Below are positions 1 through 13,529 of a stretch of 60,000 nt of DNA, piece by piece (the stretch's first letter is position 1; every line of letters starts with the position of its first letter). The notes beneath the pieces were generated by a model. It was not told where the DNA came from and ran no database searches. It was given only the letters and a program-made list of their open reading frames with translations. The DNA is from Symsagittifera roscoffensis (taxonomy: Eukaryota > Xenacoelomorpha > Acoela > Convolutidae). The translations under genes were made by a program, and so were the position numbers. The stretch lies in NCBI RefSeq assembly GCF_963678635.1, contig NC_087062.1:78867200-78927199 (forward strand), given 5' to 3'.

Positions 1-2241
1 AAAAGCCGGTACTGTTCTAGTTCAATGCAAAAAAAAACGATCTAATACGCTCTAGCTGAAAAAAATTTTCAAAAACTATGCTATTTGGACCCCTCCGGAT
101 TGATGAATCCACTAAATCAAACACGTTATTTTCGATTTCTCTGTAACCCGGAAGGTTATAATCAAACGGGTTTTGAAACCTGTCGATTCACTAATTTTAA
201 TTGTCCTAACTCAAAAATTTCAAAAATTTGTCTTATTTTATAGCGTTTCGTTTATTCAAAAATCACTAAAGTTCGGTTTTTGGTACCCAAATAGTTCCAA
301 CCACTTTTGAACTAAACTCAACCGGTTCTACTTATTATACTAGTACAGTTACGTTGTAACTCACTAATTTAGCGCTTTTTTCCGTTTCAAAAAAATTCTC
401 GATTTCTCAAAAATCGCGATTTGTGGGGGGATCCCTAAAAACCGGTCCTTTTACTGTGTTTTCCACTGAAAAACGATATAGGAGTATTAATATAGGCTGT
501 ATTAACAACAATATTAGAAATAATATACCCCTCCGGGTTGGTTCAAAATCCGAATTAAGGTGCTTAACTCGGAATTTCGCAGTTCGGTGAAGGGTCACTA
601 CAGTGCAGCACTGTCGAGCCCCCCACAGATTACTATCTTAATTTTTGTACCAAAAGGGATACAAAACTTGTTAACGATACCCAACAGTCGATTGTTGTTG
701 TCGTTGAGCCCCTTCTTGTTGCTCCGTGAACTGCTTGCCGGATCACTTTTCTTCACTAATCCCGAGACCCTTCCGGATTGAGTGCAATTAGCACTAACGT
801 GCTTAAATACTCAAATAACCCTACAGTACAAGCCTCCCACACGGGCTAAAAAATTGATCCCACCAATCCTGACTGATTTAAACGCCTGTAACAACAATTT
901 ATCTAACAACAACAAACGGGAGGGTCGGATCACATCTCGTCTGGGGGAATGATTTCTACTGATTTTATACTTTTTTACTGTTTTTGATTTTTTCGGTTAT
1001 TTTTATGTTTTTTGTTTTTCTTGGTTACTATACTGCTTTTTGTTTGGTTTCTTGCAATTCTTTGAGTGTTTTTGGTCACAGACCTCTCAGGGAACGAGGG
1101 GACGGCCGATCCCCCAACCCTTCCTGGAACGTGAATTTTCGGTGTTAACTAGATTAAAAAGCTTTTCACGGAATCCGGAAGGCCTCCGCGTTCCGAACTA
1201 CCCTTCCACCCCGGCGATTAGGGCCTATTAAGGGCGTTATTATGAGCATCCGCTCGGCAAGGGCTGCTCGTTAACGGTTCTGCCGGTCATGAAATTAAAA
1301 AAGAATAACACCCAGGAGCGCCATAAAAACATCTATGTAACTTTCGCCCGGAAGTACATACCGACGGTAAATAAAGCTAAGTTATAAACCGACTGGCCAG
1401 CGTCTAAACAAAGCTCTACATGCTTTTCGCCGTCTCTACCGAGGCCAGTTCTTTTTGTGGTCTTTCCATTATCGGTTCGACAAAAAACGTTACTGTTCTC
1501 CGGCTTCGACCAAAACGCTCAAATTAACTTACTTACTTGCAAAATTAGTGAGCTCATGGCTGGGTCTCAGTATCCCCAGATCACGAGGTCACTCCTAAAA
1601 ACAAGGTTACTACTACTTATTATATTACCATTGTTTTTGTTCAGTAGATGAAAATCATCATCTCATCGAAGATGGATCAACCCTTTCCTTCAACTCCCAG
1701 CTTCTCATTATTAGAAAATGAATCCAAATGTTAATTAAATTCAATTCAGGGCATGACTAGGAAGCTAAAAGTTTGTATAAAATAGTTTAAGTTCAAGTCT
1801 CAAGACCCCTCCGGATTACTTAATCCGGGGAAATAACACCTTATTTCCTCTCCGGAAAGCTGAATTCACAACTCCCCCACCACCCTTCACCGTTGGCGTG
1901 AATGGCTTTGTAACGACTGTAGCGACACAATCAATACAATTTGGAGCGGTCTTTGCTAACACTCTGTCGTGTTTTCTGTTTCCCGTCAAAGTTTTTTTCG
2001 CAACTATCGTTGTTGTTGTGTTCTCTTTTTAATTTCTTCTAAAATGGCCGTTTTCGTCGTTTCCCGGAAGTGTGACGTCACAAATCGAAATTTCAAAATT
2101 TAGAACTTCCAGAACCTTCCGGCCTTCGCAATTCGTCTAATTGTCTAAATAACACTGATAATCCTTTAAAACTGCCAATTCTCTGGATTAGCGGCTAGCC
2201 ATCCGAAACTGTCTTTTTGTCAATTCTGGTCGAATGTCACA
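1..2241 (-). mobile_element. C1: inverted 5' remnant (leader + LTR) of an A-like Gypsy element
   Basis: Read on the minus strand, this stretch follows the same order as the first 2.3 kb of element A (13530 to about 15860), with clear but imperfect similarity. The LTR is 1336-2241: in minus orientation it begins TGTGACATTCG and ends in TTACA. The primer-binding-like block is at 1307-1323 and leader sequence fills 1-1300. No coding part of the element is present, and the copy runs off the window start. It is more diverged from A than A's own LTRs are from each other, so it is an older relative. It sits immediately upstream of CCDC89-like copy 1. Confidence 0.8.
1336..2241 (-). repeat. LTR of C1 (906 bp)
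   Basis: The boundaries follow from A's LTR: TGTGAC at the outer end and TTACA next to the conserved block GGCGCTCCTGGGTG, both read on the minus strand. The adjacent host sequence begins CTAGTGTAGAGG, which matches the sequence upstream of the intact gene near 51953. Confidence 0.75.
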
Positions 2242-2254
2242 CTAGTGTAGAGGT

Positions 2255-4121
2255 ATGTGTTTTGCAACAAGTCCTTTTCAAAGTTTCAGTTTCTATGGAA
2301 CTTCGCTAGTTACCAATATGGACGAGATTGTGAGAAATGCCCTTAAGCATTACAAAAAGTTACCTGCATCTGATAAAACGGAAATTGGGCTCCTGAAATC
2401 TCGTATTGATGAGCAGAGTAATTTAATCATGATTTTAAAGACAAGGGCAGATGATGAATATAAACGTCGGAAAGTGTTCGAAGATCTTGTTGACGGTCTT
2501 CAGCATACAATTAATGATTACGAAGAGCAGGTTGAAGCTGTTAAGTTGAAGTTTAGACTACTTGAAGAGAAGTTTGATGTTTTGGGTACATATTCTTTTG
2601 CATTTATATTTTACATTAGAATCGATGGGTTTGTTAACATGGTTTTTTTTTATTCAGCCTCAAATCACCATGAGATGATCCAAATAAAAAACGAATACAA
2701 ACAACAGAATGAAAAGTTTCGTATGAAGTATGAAAGTATCTTGAAGAAAATCGGTATCTTCAAGGAAATCGGTCTGCAGAAAAAGCTCAAGCTGTTAAAA
2801 CATTAAATCAAACCATCCAACAGTTGCAAAAGGAGTTACAGGCAGTCAGTCATGATAAAAGATCAGCTTAATTAAATTTATGTGTAAGATTTCAAAATTT
2901 CCAAAATCTCGAAACTCGTGTTCATTTCGCAAAAAGTTTAGAAGAAGTATTTGACAAAAAGCGCCATTGCTGAAACATGGTTGATATCAGTATGATTTTA
3001 GGAAAACTGACGCGGAGTTTATTGAAAGCCGAAACAATTGGAATTCTGAAAAGGAGTCATTTGAGCGACAACTGACATCCCTTAACAAAGTTCTGGATGG
3101 TAAAGAATTTAAAATCTGATTTTGAAGAATTCAGCTGGACAAAATTTTAACATAAATGGGTATATTGAGGGTGTATAATTCTTTTTTTGGCACGTCTTAT
3201 ATCGGCATGCGATGATACCGATAGGTAAAACAAGAAGCTTGAAAAACAATAATTAACCTTGCCATATGCATGGGTATTGCAATCGTATACTAGATTTTGT
3301 CCCGTAAATATTTTTAGGCACAGAATGGTCACTATGGAAATGGAAATTTACGTTAAGTTCGGTTCAGCTCGTAATTAATTTAATTTCGTCTTTGTGTCAC
3401 TGGCACTTGTGGTCTGGAGGTAACGAATACGCCTGGGGTGGCAAAAAACGTGGGTTCGAATCTGACAGGACCTGTTTTTTTTTTCAAACGGGAAGTATCT
3501 AGTTTTTTACATTATAGTTGCTTTTAGTATTCTGATTTGTTTCTGATGTTTGTAATTTTACTAACCATGACTTTTTATGTTTTTTTGCTGAAAAATTTTA
3601 TTTTGCTCAAATGATTTCGACCTATTTTTATCGACTCAGTGACCTAATTTTGATTCGTTGCAGGGAAAACAAAAAATTTATGCATTTTTCGAATGTTATT
3701 TTTTTCCTTGCGTTCGTGGTTCTTTTCATTTGTCTGTTGGCTATGTTCTAGGAAATCAAGTGTGTCAAGAAACATAAATATTTTTTCAAATATGGCGAGC
3801 GGTGTAAATAGGTTCAGTTTTTTAGATACAGACAGGGTGCAAAAGGTTAAAAAAAAGTATGTTATAAGAAAATAGGTCAGAACAGTCAAATCAATGGTTC
3901 CTTTTTCATATTGTTTCTCTATCAATTAGCCAGCGAGTTTTAAGTTCAATGAATCATTTATACAAGAAGAGTACGAAAAAAGTTTGGAGAATTTTCTGGC
4001 TCAGGGAGATTTCTCATTTTTGATTTAGCGTGACCCCCATTTTGAAGAGAAATATCTTTCTGCGCGCGAGAGTAAAATTAATTGGTGATTTGCTGATTCA
4101 AGAGTTTTTGTTAATTGAGAG
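2255..4121 (+). pseudogene. CCDC89-like coiled-coil gene, copy 1 (3'-truncated pseudogene)
   Basis: Exon 1 is 2318-2585, exon 2 is 2658-2861 and exon 3 is 3002-3099, each aligning to the intact copy at 52027-54953. Exon 2 has lost one G (cttgaag where the intact copy has cttggaag), which shifts the frame. The exon 2 donor is also destroyed (GATCAG in place of GGTAAG). The final coding exon is absent because the unit ends inside intron 3. Compared with copy 2, the intron lacks about 0.55 kb near 3680. It cannot encode the full protein; at most an N-terminal coiled-coil fragment could be made. Confidence 0.8.
3402..3484 (+). repeat. tRNA-like Pol III box repeat in intron (copy 1)
   Basis: A box-B-like GGGTTCGAATC lies about 45 nt after a weak box-A-like stretch, and a long T run follows, as in a Pol III terminator. 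The same unit occurs in the other two gene copies (7350-7433 and 53101-53188), so it predates the duplication. It does not fold convincingly as a working tRNA. A tRNA-derived SINE relic is the likely identity. Confidence 0.4.
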
Positions 4122-4147
4122 TATGAAAGTATCTTGAAGAAAATCGG
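4122..4147 (+). repeat. Templated filler at the unit junction
   Basis: These 26 bases duplicate a piece of exon 2 of copy 1 (around 2727-2752), including its private one-base deletion (cttgaag). They sit exactly between the broken intron 3 of copy 1 and the start of C2. Confidence 0.7.
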
Positions 4148-6503
4148 AAAAAGGTTTTCTGGTGCCCTTAGCCTTCTCTTTTTGTCTAGAACAGCGTAAA
4201 AGTGCCTTATTCAACCGTTACTACCCTTTTGTAGGGGTGTAAGGGCTTTCTAAATTTTTTTAAATAAAACGTGAAGGGTCTACCTTCCCGAATTGGTGAA
4301 TTTGCTAAAAACAGACCTAAAAAATCTTCAAGCTTACTTTTTTTGAAGAATTGATGTTTTTATTAGTAAGATCAGCTAATTTTTGATCTAATGGTACCAA
4401 GATTAACTGGATCTATCCAGTATTTCCAAAGTTATTAACCAAAACGTCTTTTTTCTGAAGTCAAAAAATTTCTCTCTTATGGTTTCCACCTAATTTTTTT
4501 CGCAATTCTATTCTTTCCAATCTGAAAATTTTTGATTTGAGCTCAAAAGGCCTGTACTTTTCTAGTTCAATGCAAAAAAAAACGATCTAAAACGCTCTAG
4601 CTGAAAAAAGTTTCCAAAAACTATGCTATTTGGACCCCTCCGGATTGATGAATCCACTAAATCGAACACGTTATTTTCGATTTCTCTGTAACCCGGAAGG
4701 TTATCGACAAACGGGTTTTAAAACCTTGCGATTCCTTAGTGGATATTGTCCGAACAACAATTTTAATTGTCCTAACTCAAAAATTTCAAAAAAATTTCTT
4801 ATTTTATAGCGTTTCGTTTATTCAAAAATCACTAAAATTCGGTTTTTGGTAACCAAATAGTTCCAACCACTTCTGAACTAAATTTAACCGGTTCTACTTA
4901 TTATACTAGTGCAGTTACGATGTAACTCACTAATTTAGCGCTTTTTTTTTGTTTCAAAAAACATCCATTTCTCAAAAATCGGGATTTGTGGGGTGATCAA
5001 AATATCGCTATTTTGACCCTAAAAACCGGTCCTTTTACTGTGTTTTTCACTGAAAAACGAAATAGGAGTATTAATATAGGCTCTATAAACAAAAATTTTA
5101 GTAATACTTTACCCCTCCGGGTTTGTTCAATATCCGAATTGAGGTGCTTAACTCGGAGTTCCGCAGTTCGGTGAATGGTCACTACAGTGCAGCACTGTCG
5201 AACCCCTCACAGATAAATAACTTACTTTTTGTACCAAAAGGGATACAAAACTTGTTAACAAAACCCAATGGTCGATTGTTTTTCTCGTTAAGCCCCTTCT
5301 TGTTGCTCCTTGAACTGCTTGCCGGATCACTTTTCTTCACTAATCCCGAGACCCTTCCGGATTGAGCGCAAATTAGCACTAACGTGCTTAAATACTCAAG
5401 TAACCCTACAGTACAAGCCTCAGAAACGGGCTACAAAAATGATCGCAAGAATCCCGACTGATATAAATGCCTGTAACAACAGTATACCTAACAACAACAA
5501 ACGGGAGGGTCGGATCATATCTCGTCTGGGGGGATGATTTCTACTGATTTTATACTTTTTCTACTGTTTTTGATTTTTTCGGTTATTTTTTGATGTTTTT
5601 TGTTTTTCTTGGGTACTATACTGCTTCTTGTTTGGTTTCTTGATTATCTCTAAGTGTTTTTGGTCACAGAACTCTCAGGGAACGAGGGGACGGCCGATCC
5701 CCCCACCCTTTCTGGGACGTGAATTTTCGGTGTTAACCAGACTAAAAAGCTATTCACGGGAACCCGGAAGGCTTCCGCGCTCCGAACTACCCTTCCGCCC
5801 CGGCCGTCAGGCCTACTAAGGGTGTTTTTATGAGCATCCGCTCGGCGCGGAGTGCTCGTTAACGGTTTCTGCCGGTCATGATGTTAAAAAAGAATAACAC
5901 CCAGGAGCGCCATAAAAACATCTATGTAACTTTCGCCCGGAAGTACATATCGACGGAAAATACAGCTAAGCTATAAACCAACTGGCCAGCGTCTAAACAA
6001 AGCTCTACATGCTTTTCTCCGTCTCTACCAAAGCCAGTTCTTTTGGTGGTCTTTCCAACATCGGGCGACAAAAAACGTTACTGTTCTCCGGCTTCGACCA
6101 GAATGCTCAAATTAACTTACTTACATGCAAAATTAGTGAGCTCATGGCTGGGTCTCAGTATCCCCAGATCACGAGGTCACTCCTAAAAGCAGGGTTACTA
6201 CTACTTATTATATTACAATTGTTTTTGTCCAGTACATAAAAATCATCATCTCCATCGAAGTTGGATCAACCCTTTCACTCAACTCCCAGCTTCTCATTAT
6301 TAGAAAATGAATCAAGATGTTAATTAAATTCAATTCAGGGCATGACTAGGAAGCTAAAAATTCGTATAAAATAGTTTAAGTTCAAGTCTCAAGACCCCTC
6401 CGGATTACTGAATCCGGGGAAATAACACTCCGGAAAGCTGAATTCACGATTCCCCCACCACCCTTCACCGTTGGCGTGAATGGCTTTGTAACGACTGTAG
6501 CGA
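4148..6503 (-). mobile_element. C2: inverted leader + truncated LTR of an A-like Gypsy element
   Basis: Minus-strand similarity to element A runs from its LTR through its leader to about A position 16.24 kb. The LTR part starts at 5925 (TTACA end) and breaks at about 6503, inside the LTR, so the TGTGAC terminus is missing. The break joins directly to the end of exon 1 of gene copy 2. The primer-binding-like block is conserved just left of 5925. No protein domain is encoded. Confidence 0.78.
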
Positions 6504-6517
6504 ATTTTGATGTTTTA

Positions 6518-8712
6518 CTTGAAGAGAACTTTGATGTTTTGGGTACATATTCTTTTGCATTTATAATTTACATTAGAATCGATGGGTTTGTTAACTTGTT
6601 TTTTTTTATTCAGCCTCTAATCACCATGAGATGATTCAAATAAAAGACGAATACAAACAACAGAATGAAAAGTTTCGTATGAAGAATGAAAGTATCTTGG
6701 AAGAAAATCGGTTTCTTCTGGGAAATCGGTCTGCAGAAAAAGCTCAAGCTGTTAAAACATTAAATCAAACCATCGAACAGTTGCAAAAGGAGTTACAGGC
6801 AGTCAGTCATGATAAAAGGTAAGCTTGATTAATTTTATGTGTAAGATTCCAAAACCTCGAAACTCGTGTTCATTTCGCGAAAAGTTTAAAAGGAGTATTT
6901 GACAAAAAGCGCCATTGCTGAAACATGGTTGATATCAGTATGATTTTAGGAAAACTGACGCGGAGTTTATTGAAAGCCGAAACAATTGGAATTCTGAAAA
7001 GGAGTCATTTGAGCGACAGCTGACATCCCTCAACAAAGCTCTGGATGGTAAAGAATTTAAAATCTGATTTTGAAGAATTCAGCTGGACGAAATTTTAACA
7101 TAAATGGGTATATTGAGGGTGTATAATTCTTTTTTTTTTGGCACGACTTATATCGGCATGCGGTGATATCGATAGGTAAAACAAGAAGCTTGAAAAACAA
7201 TAATTAACCTTGCCATATGCAAGGGTATTGCAATCGGGTACTAGAATTTGCCCGTAAATATTTTTAGGCACAGAATGGTCACTATTGGAAATGGAAATTT
7301 ACGTTAAGTTCGGTTCAGCTCGTAATTATTTCAATTTCGTCTTTGTGCCACTGGCACATGTGGTCTGGAGGTAACGAATACGCCTGGAGTGGCAAAGAAC
7401 GTGGGTTCGAATCTGACAGGACCTGTTTTTTTTCAAACAGGAAGTATTTAGTTTTTTACATTATAGTTGCTTTTAGTATTCTGATTTGTTTCTGATGTTT
7501 GTAATTTTACTAAACATGACTTTTTATGTTTTTTTTGCTGAAAATTTTATTTTGCTCAAATGATTTCGACCTATTTTTATCGGCTCAGTGACCTAATTTT
7601 GATTCGTTGCAGGGAAAACAAAATTTTTATGCTAATTTTTGGATCGCACAAAATGCTAAAAATCTTAATAGAAAGTCTAGTTCAAGTTTTCCATGACAAT
7701 AACTTTTTTTGCTTCTTTGATTTTTTTCCTTTTTTTGGCTTAATAGGTTTTGACCTATATTAGATAGGTTTAATGGCTATATTGCGTCTTTCGATGAGCG
7801 AAAAAAACGCATATTGCGTCTTTCGACGTGTGTATTTTTCGGCTTTGTTACCGCTTGGTAATTTTTCTTCCGATGCTTATCTGCTTATTTTTTTTTCCAT
7901 TGTCTGGGCATGTTTTTTTAATTAAAAACTGGCTTTATTTTTTGATAGATCTAATTTTTCCGGCATTTCGTAGCTTTTTTTGAAGTTTTTCGATATTTTC
8001 TGAATACTCTTATATAGGAGTTTGTCTCGTGATAACGTGATAGACCTCTAGTTTCGGAAGTGGATTTTAATTTTCAGTTATTTCAGCGGAATCAAAAGTT
8101 TACCTAGTGATCAGTTTTCTCAAATTCGGTTGATTTTGTCAAGAAAAGTTCAATAATAAATTGTTTTTGAAGTTCAACCACCTTTAGGGTCATATTTTTC
8201 GAATGTTATTTTTTTCCTTGCGTTCGTGGTTCTTTTCATTTGTCTGTTGGCTATGTTCTAGGAAATCAAGTGTGTCAAGAAACATATATGTTTTTTCAAA
8301 TATGGCGAGCTGTGTAAATAGTTTTTTAGATACAGACAGGGTGCAAAAGGTTAAAAAAAGTATTTTATAAGAAAATAGGTCAGAACAGTCAAATCAATGG
8401 TTCCTTTTTCATATTGTTCTCTATCAATTAGCCAGCGAGTTTTAAGTTCAATGAATCATTTATACAAGAAGAGTACGAAAAAAAGTTTGGAGAATTTTCT
8501 GGCTCAGGGAGATTTCTCATTTTTGATTTAGCGTGACCCCCATTTTGAAGAGAAATATCTTTCTGCGTGCGAGAGTAAAATTAATTGGTGATTTGCTGAT
8601 TCAAGAGTTTTTGTTAATTGAGAGCAAGCGCATTTCTGGCAGTTTCCTTCTGTATAAAATTACAACAGAAAAGGATACTGTTTTATAATTGTTTTTTTTT
8701 AATTGTTTTTTT
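6518..8712 (+). pseudogene. CCDC89-like gene, copy 2 (5'- and 3'-truncated pseudogene)
   Basis: Only the last few codons of exon 1 remain (6518-6542). They are followed by an intact exon 2 (6614-6818, with a good GGTAAG donor) and exon 3 (6950-7047). Intron 3 then runs to about 8712, where C3 begins, and the terminal exon is missing. Exons 2 and 3 are nearly identical to the intact gene, closer than copy 1 is. With no start region and no last exon, it is a nonfunctional segmental duplicate. The same tRNA-like repeat lies in intron 3. Confidence 0.8.
7350..7433 (+). repeat. tRNA-like Pol III box repeat in intron (copy 2)
   Basis: Same unit as at 3402-3484: a box-B-like GGGTTCGAATC followed by a T run. 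Confidence 0.4.
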
Positions 8713-11380
8713 AGACCCTTCTGGATTGAAGTTAAGCCTCTTATTTGACAATTCACCCTAACGGTGAAGGGTCTTATCGCAAGCCTAGTTTCGACTTGAC
8801 TAAGGTTTTCTGGTGCCCTTAGCCTTCTCTTTTTGTCTAGAACAGCGTAAAAGTGCCTTATTCAACCGTTACTACCCTTTCGTAGGGGTGTAAGGGCTTT
8901 CCAAAATAATTTTTATAAAACGTGAAGGGTCTACCTTCCCGAATTGGTAAATTTGCTAAAAACAATCCTAAAAAATCTTCACGCTCACTTTTTTGAAGAA
9001 TTGATGTTTTTATTAGTAAGATCAGCTAATTTCTGATCTAATAGTGCCAAGATCAACTGAATCTATCCAGTAGTTCCAAAGTTATTAACCAAAACGTTTA
9101 ACCGATCTGAAAATTATTGATTCGAGCTCAGAAGGCCTTTACTCTTCTAGTTCAATGCAAAAAACCCGATCTAAAACGCTCTAGCTGAAAAAAAATTCCA
9201 AAAAACTGTTTGGAGCCCTCCGGATTGATGAGTCCACTAAATCAAACAGGTTATTTTCGATTTCACTGTAACCCGGAAGGTTATCGACACACAGGTTTTA
9301 AAACCTGTCGATTCACTAGTGGATGTTGTCCGAACAACAATTTTAGTTGTCCTAACTCAAAAATTTCAAAAAATTTTCTTATTTTATAGCGTTTCGTTTA
9401 TTCAAAAATCACTAAAATTCGGTTTTTGGTAACCAAATAGTTCCAACCACTTCTGAACTAAACTCAACCGGTTCTACTTATTAACTAGTACAGTTACGAT
9501 GTAACTCACTAATTTAGCGCTTTTTTCCGTTTCAAAAAATATCGATTTCTCAAAAATCGCGATTTGTGGGATGATCAAAATATCGCTATTTTGACCCTAA
9601 AAACCGGTCCTTTTAATGTGTTTTTCACTGAAAAACGATATAGGAGTATTAATATAGGCTGTATAAACAAAAATATTAGTAATACTATACCCCTCCGGGT
9701 TTGTTCAATATCCGAATTAAGGTGCTTAACTCGGAGTTCCGCAGTTCGGTGAAGGGTCACTACAGTGCAGCACTGTCGAGCCCCCCACAGACTAATATCT
9801 TACGTTTTGTACCTAAAGGGATACAAAACTTGTTAACGATACCCAACAGTCGATTGTTGTTGTCGTTGAGCCCCTTCTTGTTGCTCCTTGAACTGCTTGC
9901 CGGATCACTTTTCTTCACTAATCCCGAGACCCTTCCGGATTGAGCGCAAATTAGCACTAACGTGCTTAAATACTCAAGTAACCCTACAGTACAAGCCTCA
10001 CAAACGGGCTAAAAAATTGATCGCAACGATCCTGACTGATTTAAATGCCTGTAAGAACAATATACCTAACAATAACAAACGGGAGTGTCGGAATCACATC
10101 TCGTCTGGGGGGATGATTTCTACTGATTTTATACTTTTTTACTGTTTTTGATTTTTTTCGGTTATTTTTTGATGTTTTTTGTTTTTCTTGGTTACTATGC
10201 TGCTTGTTGTTTGGTTTCTTGTTTATCTTTAAGGGTTTTTGGTCAAACTCTCAGGGAACGAGGGGACGGCCGATCCCCCCACCCTTCCTGGGAGGAGAAT
10301 TTTCAGTGTTAACTAGACTAAAAAGCTATTGCGTTCTGAACTACCCTTCCGCCCCGGCGGTTAGGGCCTACTAAGGGCGTTATTATGAGCATCCGCTCGG
10401 CGCGGAGTGCTCGTTAACGGTTCTGCCGGTCATGACGTTAAAAAAGAATAACACCCAGGAGCGCCATAAAAACATCTATGTAACTTTCGCCCGGAAGTAC
10501 ATATCAACGGAAAATACAGCTAAGCTATAAACCAACTGGCCAGCGTCTAAACAAAGCTCTACATGCTTTTCTCCGTCTCTACCAAAGCCAGTTCTTTTGG
10601 TGGTCTTTCCAACTTCGGGTCGACAAAAATTGTTACTGTTCTCCGGCTTCGACCAGAATGCTCAAATTAACTTACTTACATGCGAAATTAGTGAGCTCAT
10701 TGCTGGGTCTCAGTATCCCCAGACCACGAGGTCACTCCTAAAAACAGGGTTACTACTATTTTTTATTTTACTATTGTTTTTGTCCAGTAGATAAAAATCA
10801 TCATCTCCATCGAAGTTGGATCAACCCTTTCCCTCAACTCCTAGCTTCTCATTATTAGAAAATGAATCCAGATGTTAATTAAATTCAATTCAGGGCATGA
10901 CTAGGAAGCTAAAAGTTGGTATAAAATAGTTCAAGTTCAAGTCTCAAGACCCCTCCGGATTCCTGAATCCGGAGAAATAACACCCTTATTTCCTCTCCGG
11001 AAGGCTGAATTCACGAGTCCACCACCACCCTTCACCGTTGGCGTGAAAGGCTTTGTAACGATTGTAGCGACACAATGAATACAATTCGGAGCTGTCTTTG
11101 CTAACACTCTGTCGTATTTTCCATTTCCCGTCGTAGTTTCTCACGCAACTATCGTTGTTGTTGTGTTCTCTTTTTTAATTTCTTCTAAAATGGCGGTTTT
11201 CGACGTTTCTCGGAAGTGTGACGTAACAAATCGAAATTTCAAAATTTAGAACTTCCAGAATCTTCCGGCCTTCACGATTCGTCTAATCGTCTAAATAACA
11301 CTGCTAATCCTCTAAAACTGCCAATTCTCTGGGTTAGCGGCTAGCCATCCGAAACTGTCTTTTTGTCAATTCTGGTCGAA
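8713..11380 (-). mobile_element. C3: inverted leader + near-complete LTR of an A-like Gypsy element
   Basis: Minus-strand similarity to A runs from the LTR to about A position 16.31 kb, the longest of the three C copies. The LTR is 10479-11380. Its terminal TGTGACA is lost because the LINE tail joins at GGTCGAA. The array of repeated units suggests C was already upstream of the host gene when the segment was duplicated. Confidence 0.78.
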
Positions 11381-11411
11381 TTATTCTTATTATTATTATG
11401 ATTATTATTAT
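11381..11411 (-). repeat. ATT-rich microsatellite tail of the LINE
   Basis: Degenerate TTA/ATT repeats mark the 3' end of the minus-strand LINE, exactly where it meets the broken C3 LTR. Confidence 0.7.
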
Positions 11412-13529
11412 GGATTCAGCTATTAGAGCTTGGGTGTTTCCACCCTTAAGTTTCAGTTTCATGCAAATTTCCATGTCGAAATATCGTTGTATCTATAGTT
11501 TGTCATGAAGTAATTCCAGAAGTGCTTCAGTAGTCGTGGTTTGAGTCCCTGATGGTTGGAGTAGTCGATTGAATTTGGTAAGATGTTCACAAGTTTGCAG
11601 GTTCTGAGCCAAAACTCCTGTTGGTAGATAGATTTTATTTTCGGCAGTTCGAAAAAAGGTTTCTCTGATAACCGGGTGGCTCTGTCGAATTCCTTTAAAC
11701 AAAAATACTCTGTGGCATCAATTTATAGTAACCCTTCAACATCTTGGACATAAATAGTAGATCCAATAATTGCATATACAAGGTCAGCGGTAAAATGTTG
11801 CATTGCATCAGATTTGTTACGTAGTCGTTCCGACCATTTACCCATGTCAGTGCTTTCTCAAGCACTTTTTCGATCAATCTAAGCATTTTAATGCTTGCTG
11901 CCCAGCAACTTGACCCATATAACAGCACTTGTAAAATCATCGATTTAAATATATTAAGTTTCACACGCATTGGTAGTCCCGTTGGAGTGTTTCGTTTCAG
12001 CATATAAAAGGTCTTAAGGGCTTTGGATATATTATTGCTTATAGTTTCATTCCATTTCATAATCCGCGAGACTAATAACCCAAGATCTTTCTGTTTTTCA
12101 ACTTCCGGTATTGCAATATTATTGAAAGTCATTTGGTTGCATTCACCTGTAAAGCTCATGTAAGAGCATTTACCAACATGCAGCGTTTGTTTGTGAGATG
12201 AACTCCATTTGAACACTCTGTCTAGATCAGTTTGAAAAATGTTGCTCTGTTGATTGATGTTAATGAATTTGACATCATCGGCGCATATGAGAGGTGTAGA
12301 GAATTTACATTGCGATAGTATGTCATTTATGTAGATTAGAAATAAGATGCTTGCTAATATTGACCCTTGTGGGACACCACTGTTTAATAATCTTTCTGTG
12401 GATAATTGATTTTCTACCCTTATTTTGTGGGTACGTTTTGTAAGATACGAGCGGAGTAGTTTGAGCAATTTCCCACTTATACCGATATCTTGAATTTTGC
12501 GCAGCAATAATTGATGGTCTACTCTGTCAAATGCCTTTTCTTAATCTGTGTACACAACTTCTACAGATTTTCCATCATTGATTGCTTTATAGACCTTGTT
12601 CAGATAAACAATCATTTGAACTAAACATGATCGTTCTTTGCGGAAACCGTATTGCTGATTGGAGATGAGCGGCTCTAAAAATTCGTAGATGTCGAGGAGC
12701 ATACATCGCTCAAGAATTTTAGATACGATTGCAAGTAACGAAACCGGTCTGTAGTTTTCCACCATACATTTACACGATTTTTTATGAGTCGGGTTAACGA
12801 TCGCGCATTTCCAATAGCTGGGGAAAATGCAGGTTTGTTTGATCTTATAGAAAAGAACATTTAGTGATTTGGCGATGTTTTTGAGCAGTTCTTATAAAAA
12901 ATTGCGGGTATTTTATCTGGGCCACTTGCTTTTGTACAGTCCAGAGTTCTGCCGATGTTTTGTATGCGTTGCTCCGAGATATCAAAATCATCTTATTTCG
13001 TGGTTGATAAGTTTTGAGGCTCACCAAGACTTGGAGGATCGGAGGGTTTTGAGAAATTATCGTCAAAGAAATCGGCAAAAAGTTCTACTTTTTCAGCATT
13101 TGATTGAGCTTCTTTGCGACCATAAATAAGTTTTGATGGTATTCTGGACGACTTAAATGTACGGTAAAACTTGAAAAACTTATCAGTTGATCTAGAATCA
13201 GATAGCTCTGATTCAAAGTTAATTTGGTCTTGTTCAACGGCAAAATCGCATTCTTTTTGTAGAGATAAATCACGGTTAAGCAGAGCTGGGTACTTTTTCT
13301 TAGCGGTGTTCAATTTCATGATGATATTGGATGTGGATTGGGTAATCCATGGCGCGAGTCTGGCTCGATGCCTTGTTCGAGTAGGGACATGGTGTTCGAT
13401 TTTGATGTTCAACCATTTATACCAGTCCGACAATAACACATCAGGGTTAGACCAACAGAAGCCTTGAAAAGGGTTGTCTATTATATCCGCATTTAAGGCT
13501 TTAAAATCGGCTTTACAGTAGCTGAACAT
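11381..13529 (-). pseudogene. CR1/L2-like LINE reverse transcriptase (broken 3' half)
   Basis: Minus-strand translation gives non-LTR RT blocks in order. First is a post-endonuclease linker (13529-12993), then KASGPDKIP (near 12900) and NYRPVSLL (near 12755). The first catalytic Asp region follows (YTD, stop, EKAFDRVDH near 12540), then GVPQGSILASILF and a degenerate catalytic box CADD in place of FADD (near 12270), then the thumb. At least two frameshifts fall between 12993 and 12765, an in-frame TAA lies at 12541-12543, and the frame is lost again near 11700. The 3' end is an ATT-rich microsatellite (11381-11411), typical of CR1-type tails. The copy is dead. Its upstream part is interrupted by element A. 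Confidence 0.85.

Noticed and set aside
11381-13529. Active LINE
   Set aside because: Multiple frameshifts, an in-frame stop at the first catalytic region and CADD in place of FADD show that it is dead.
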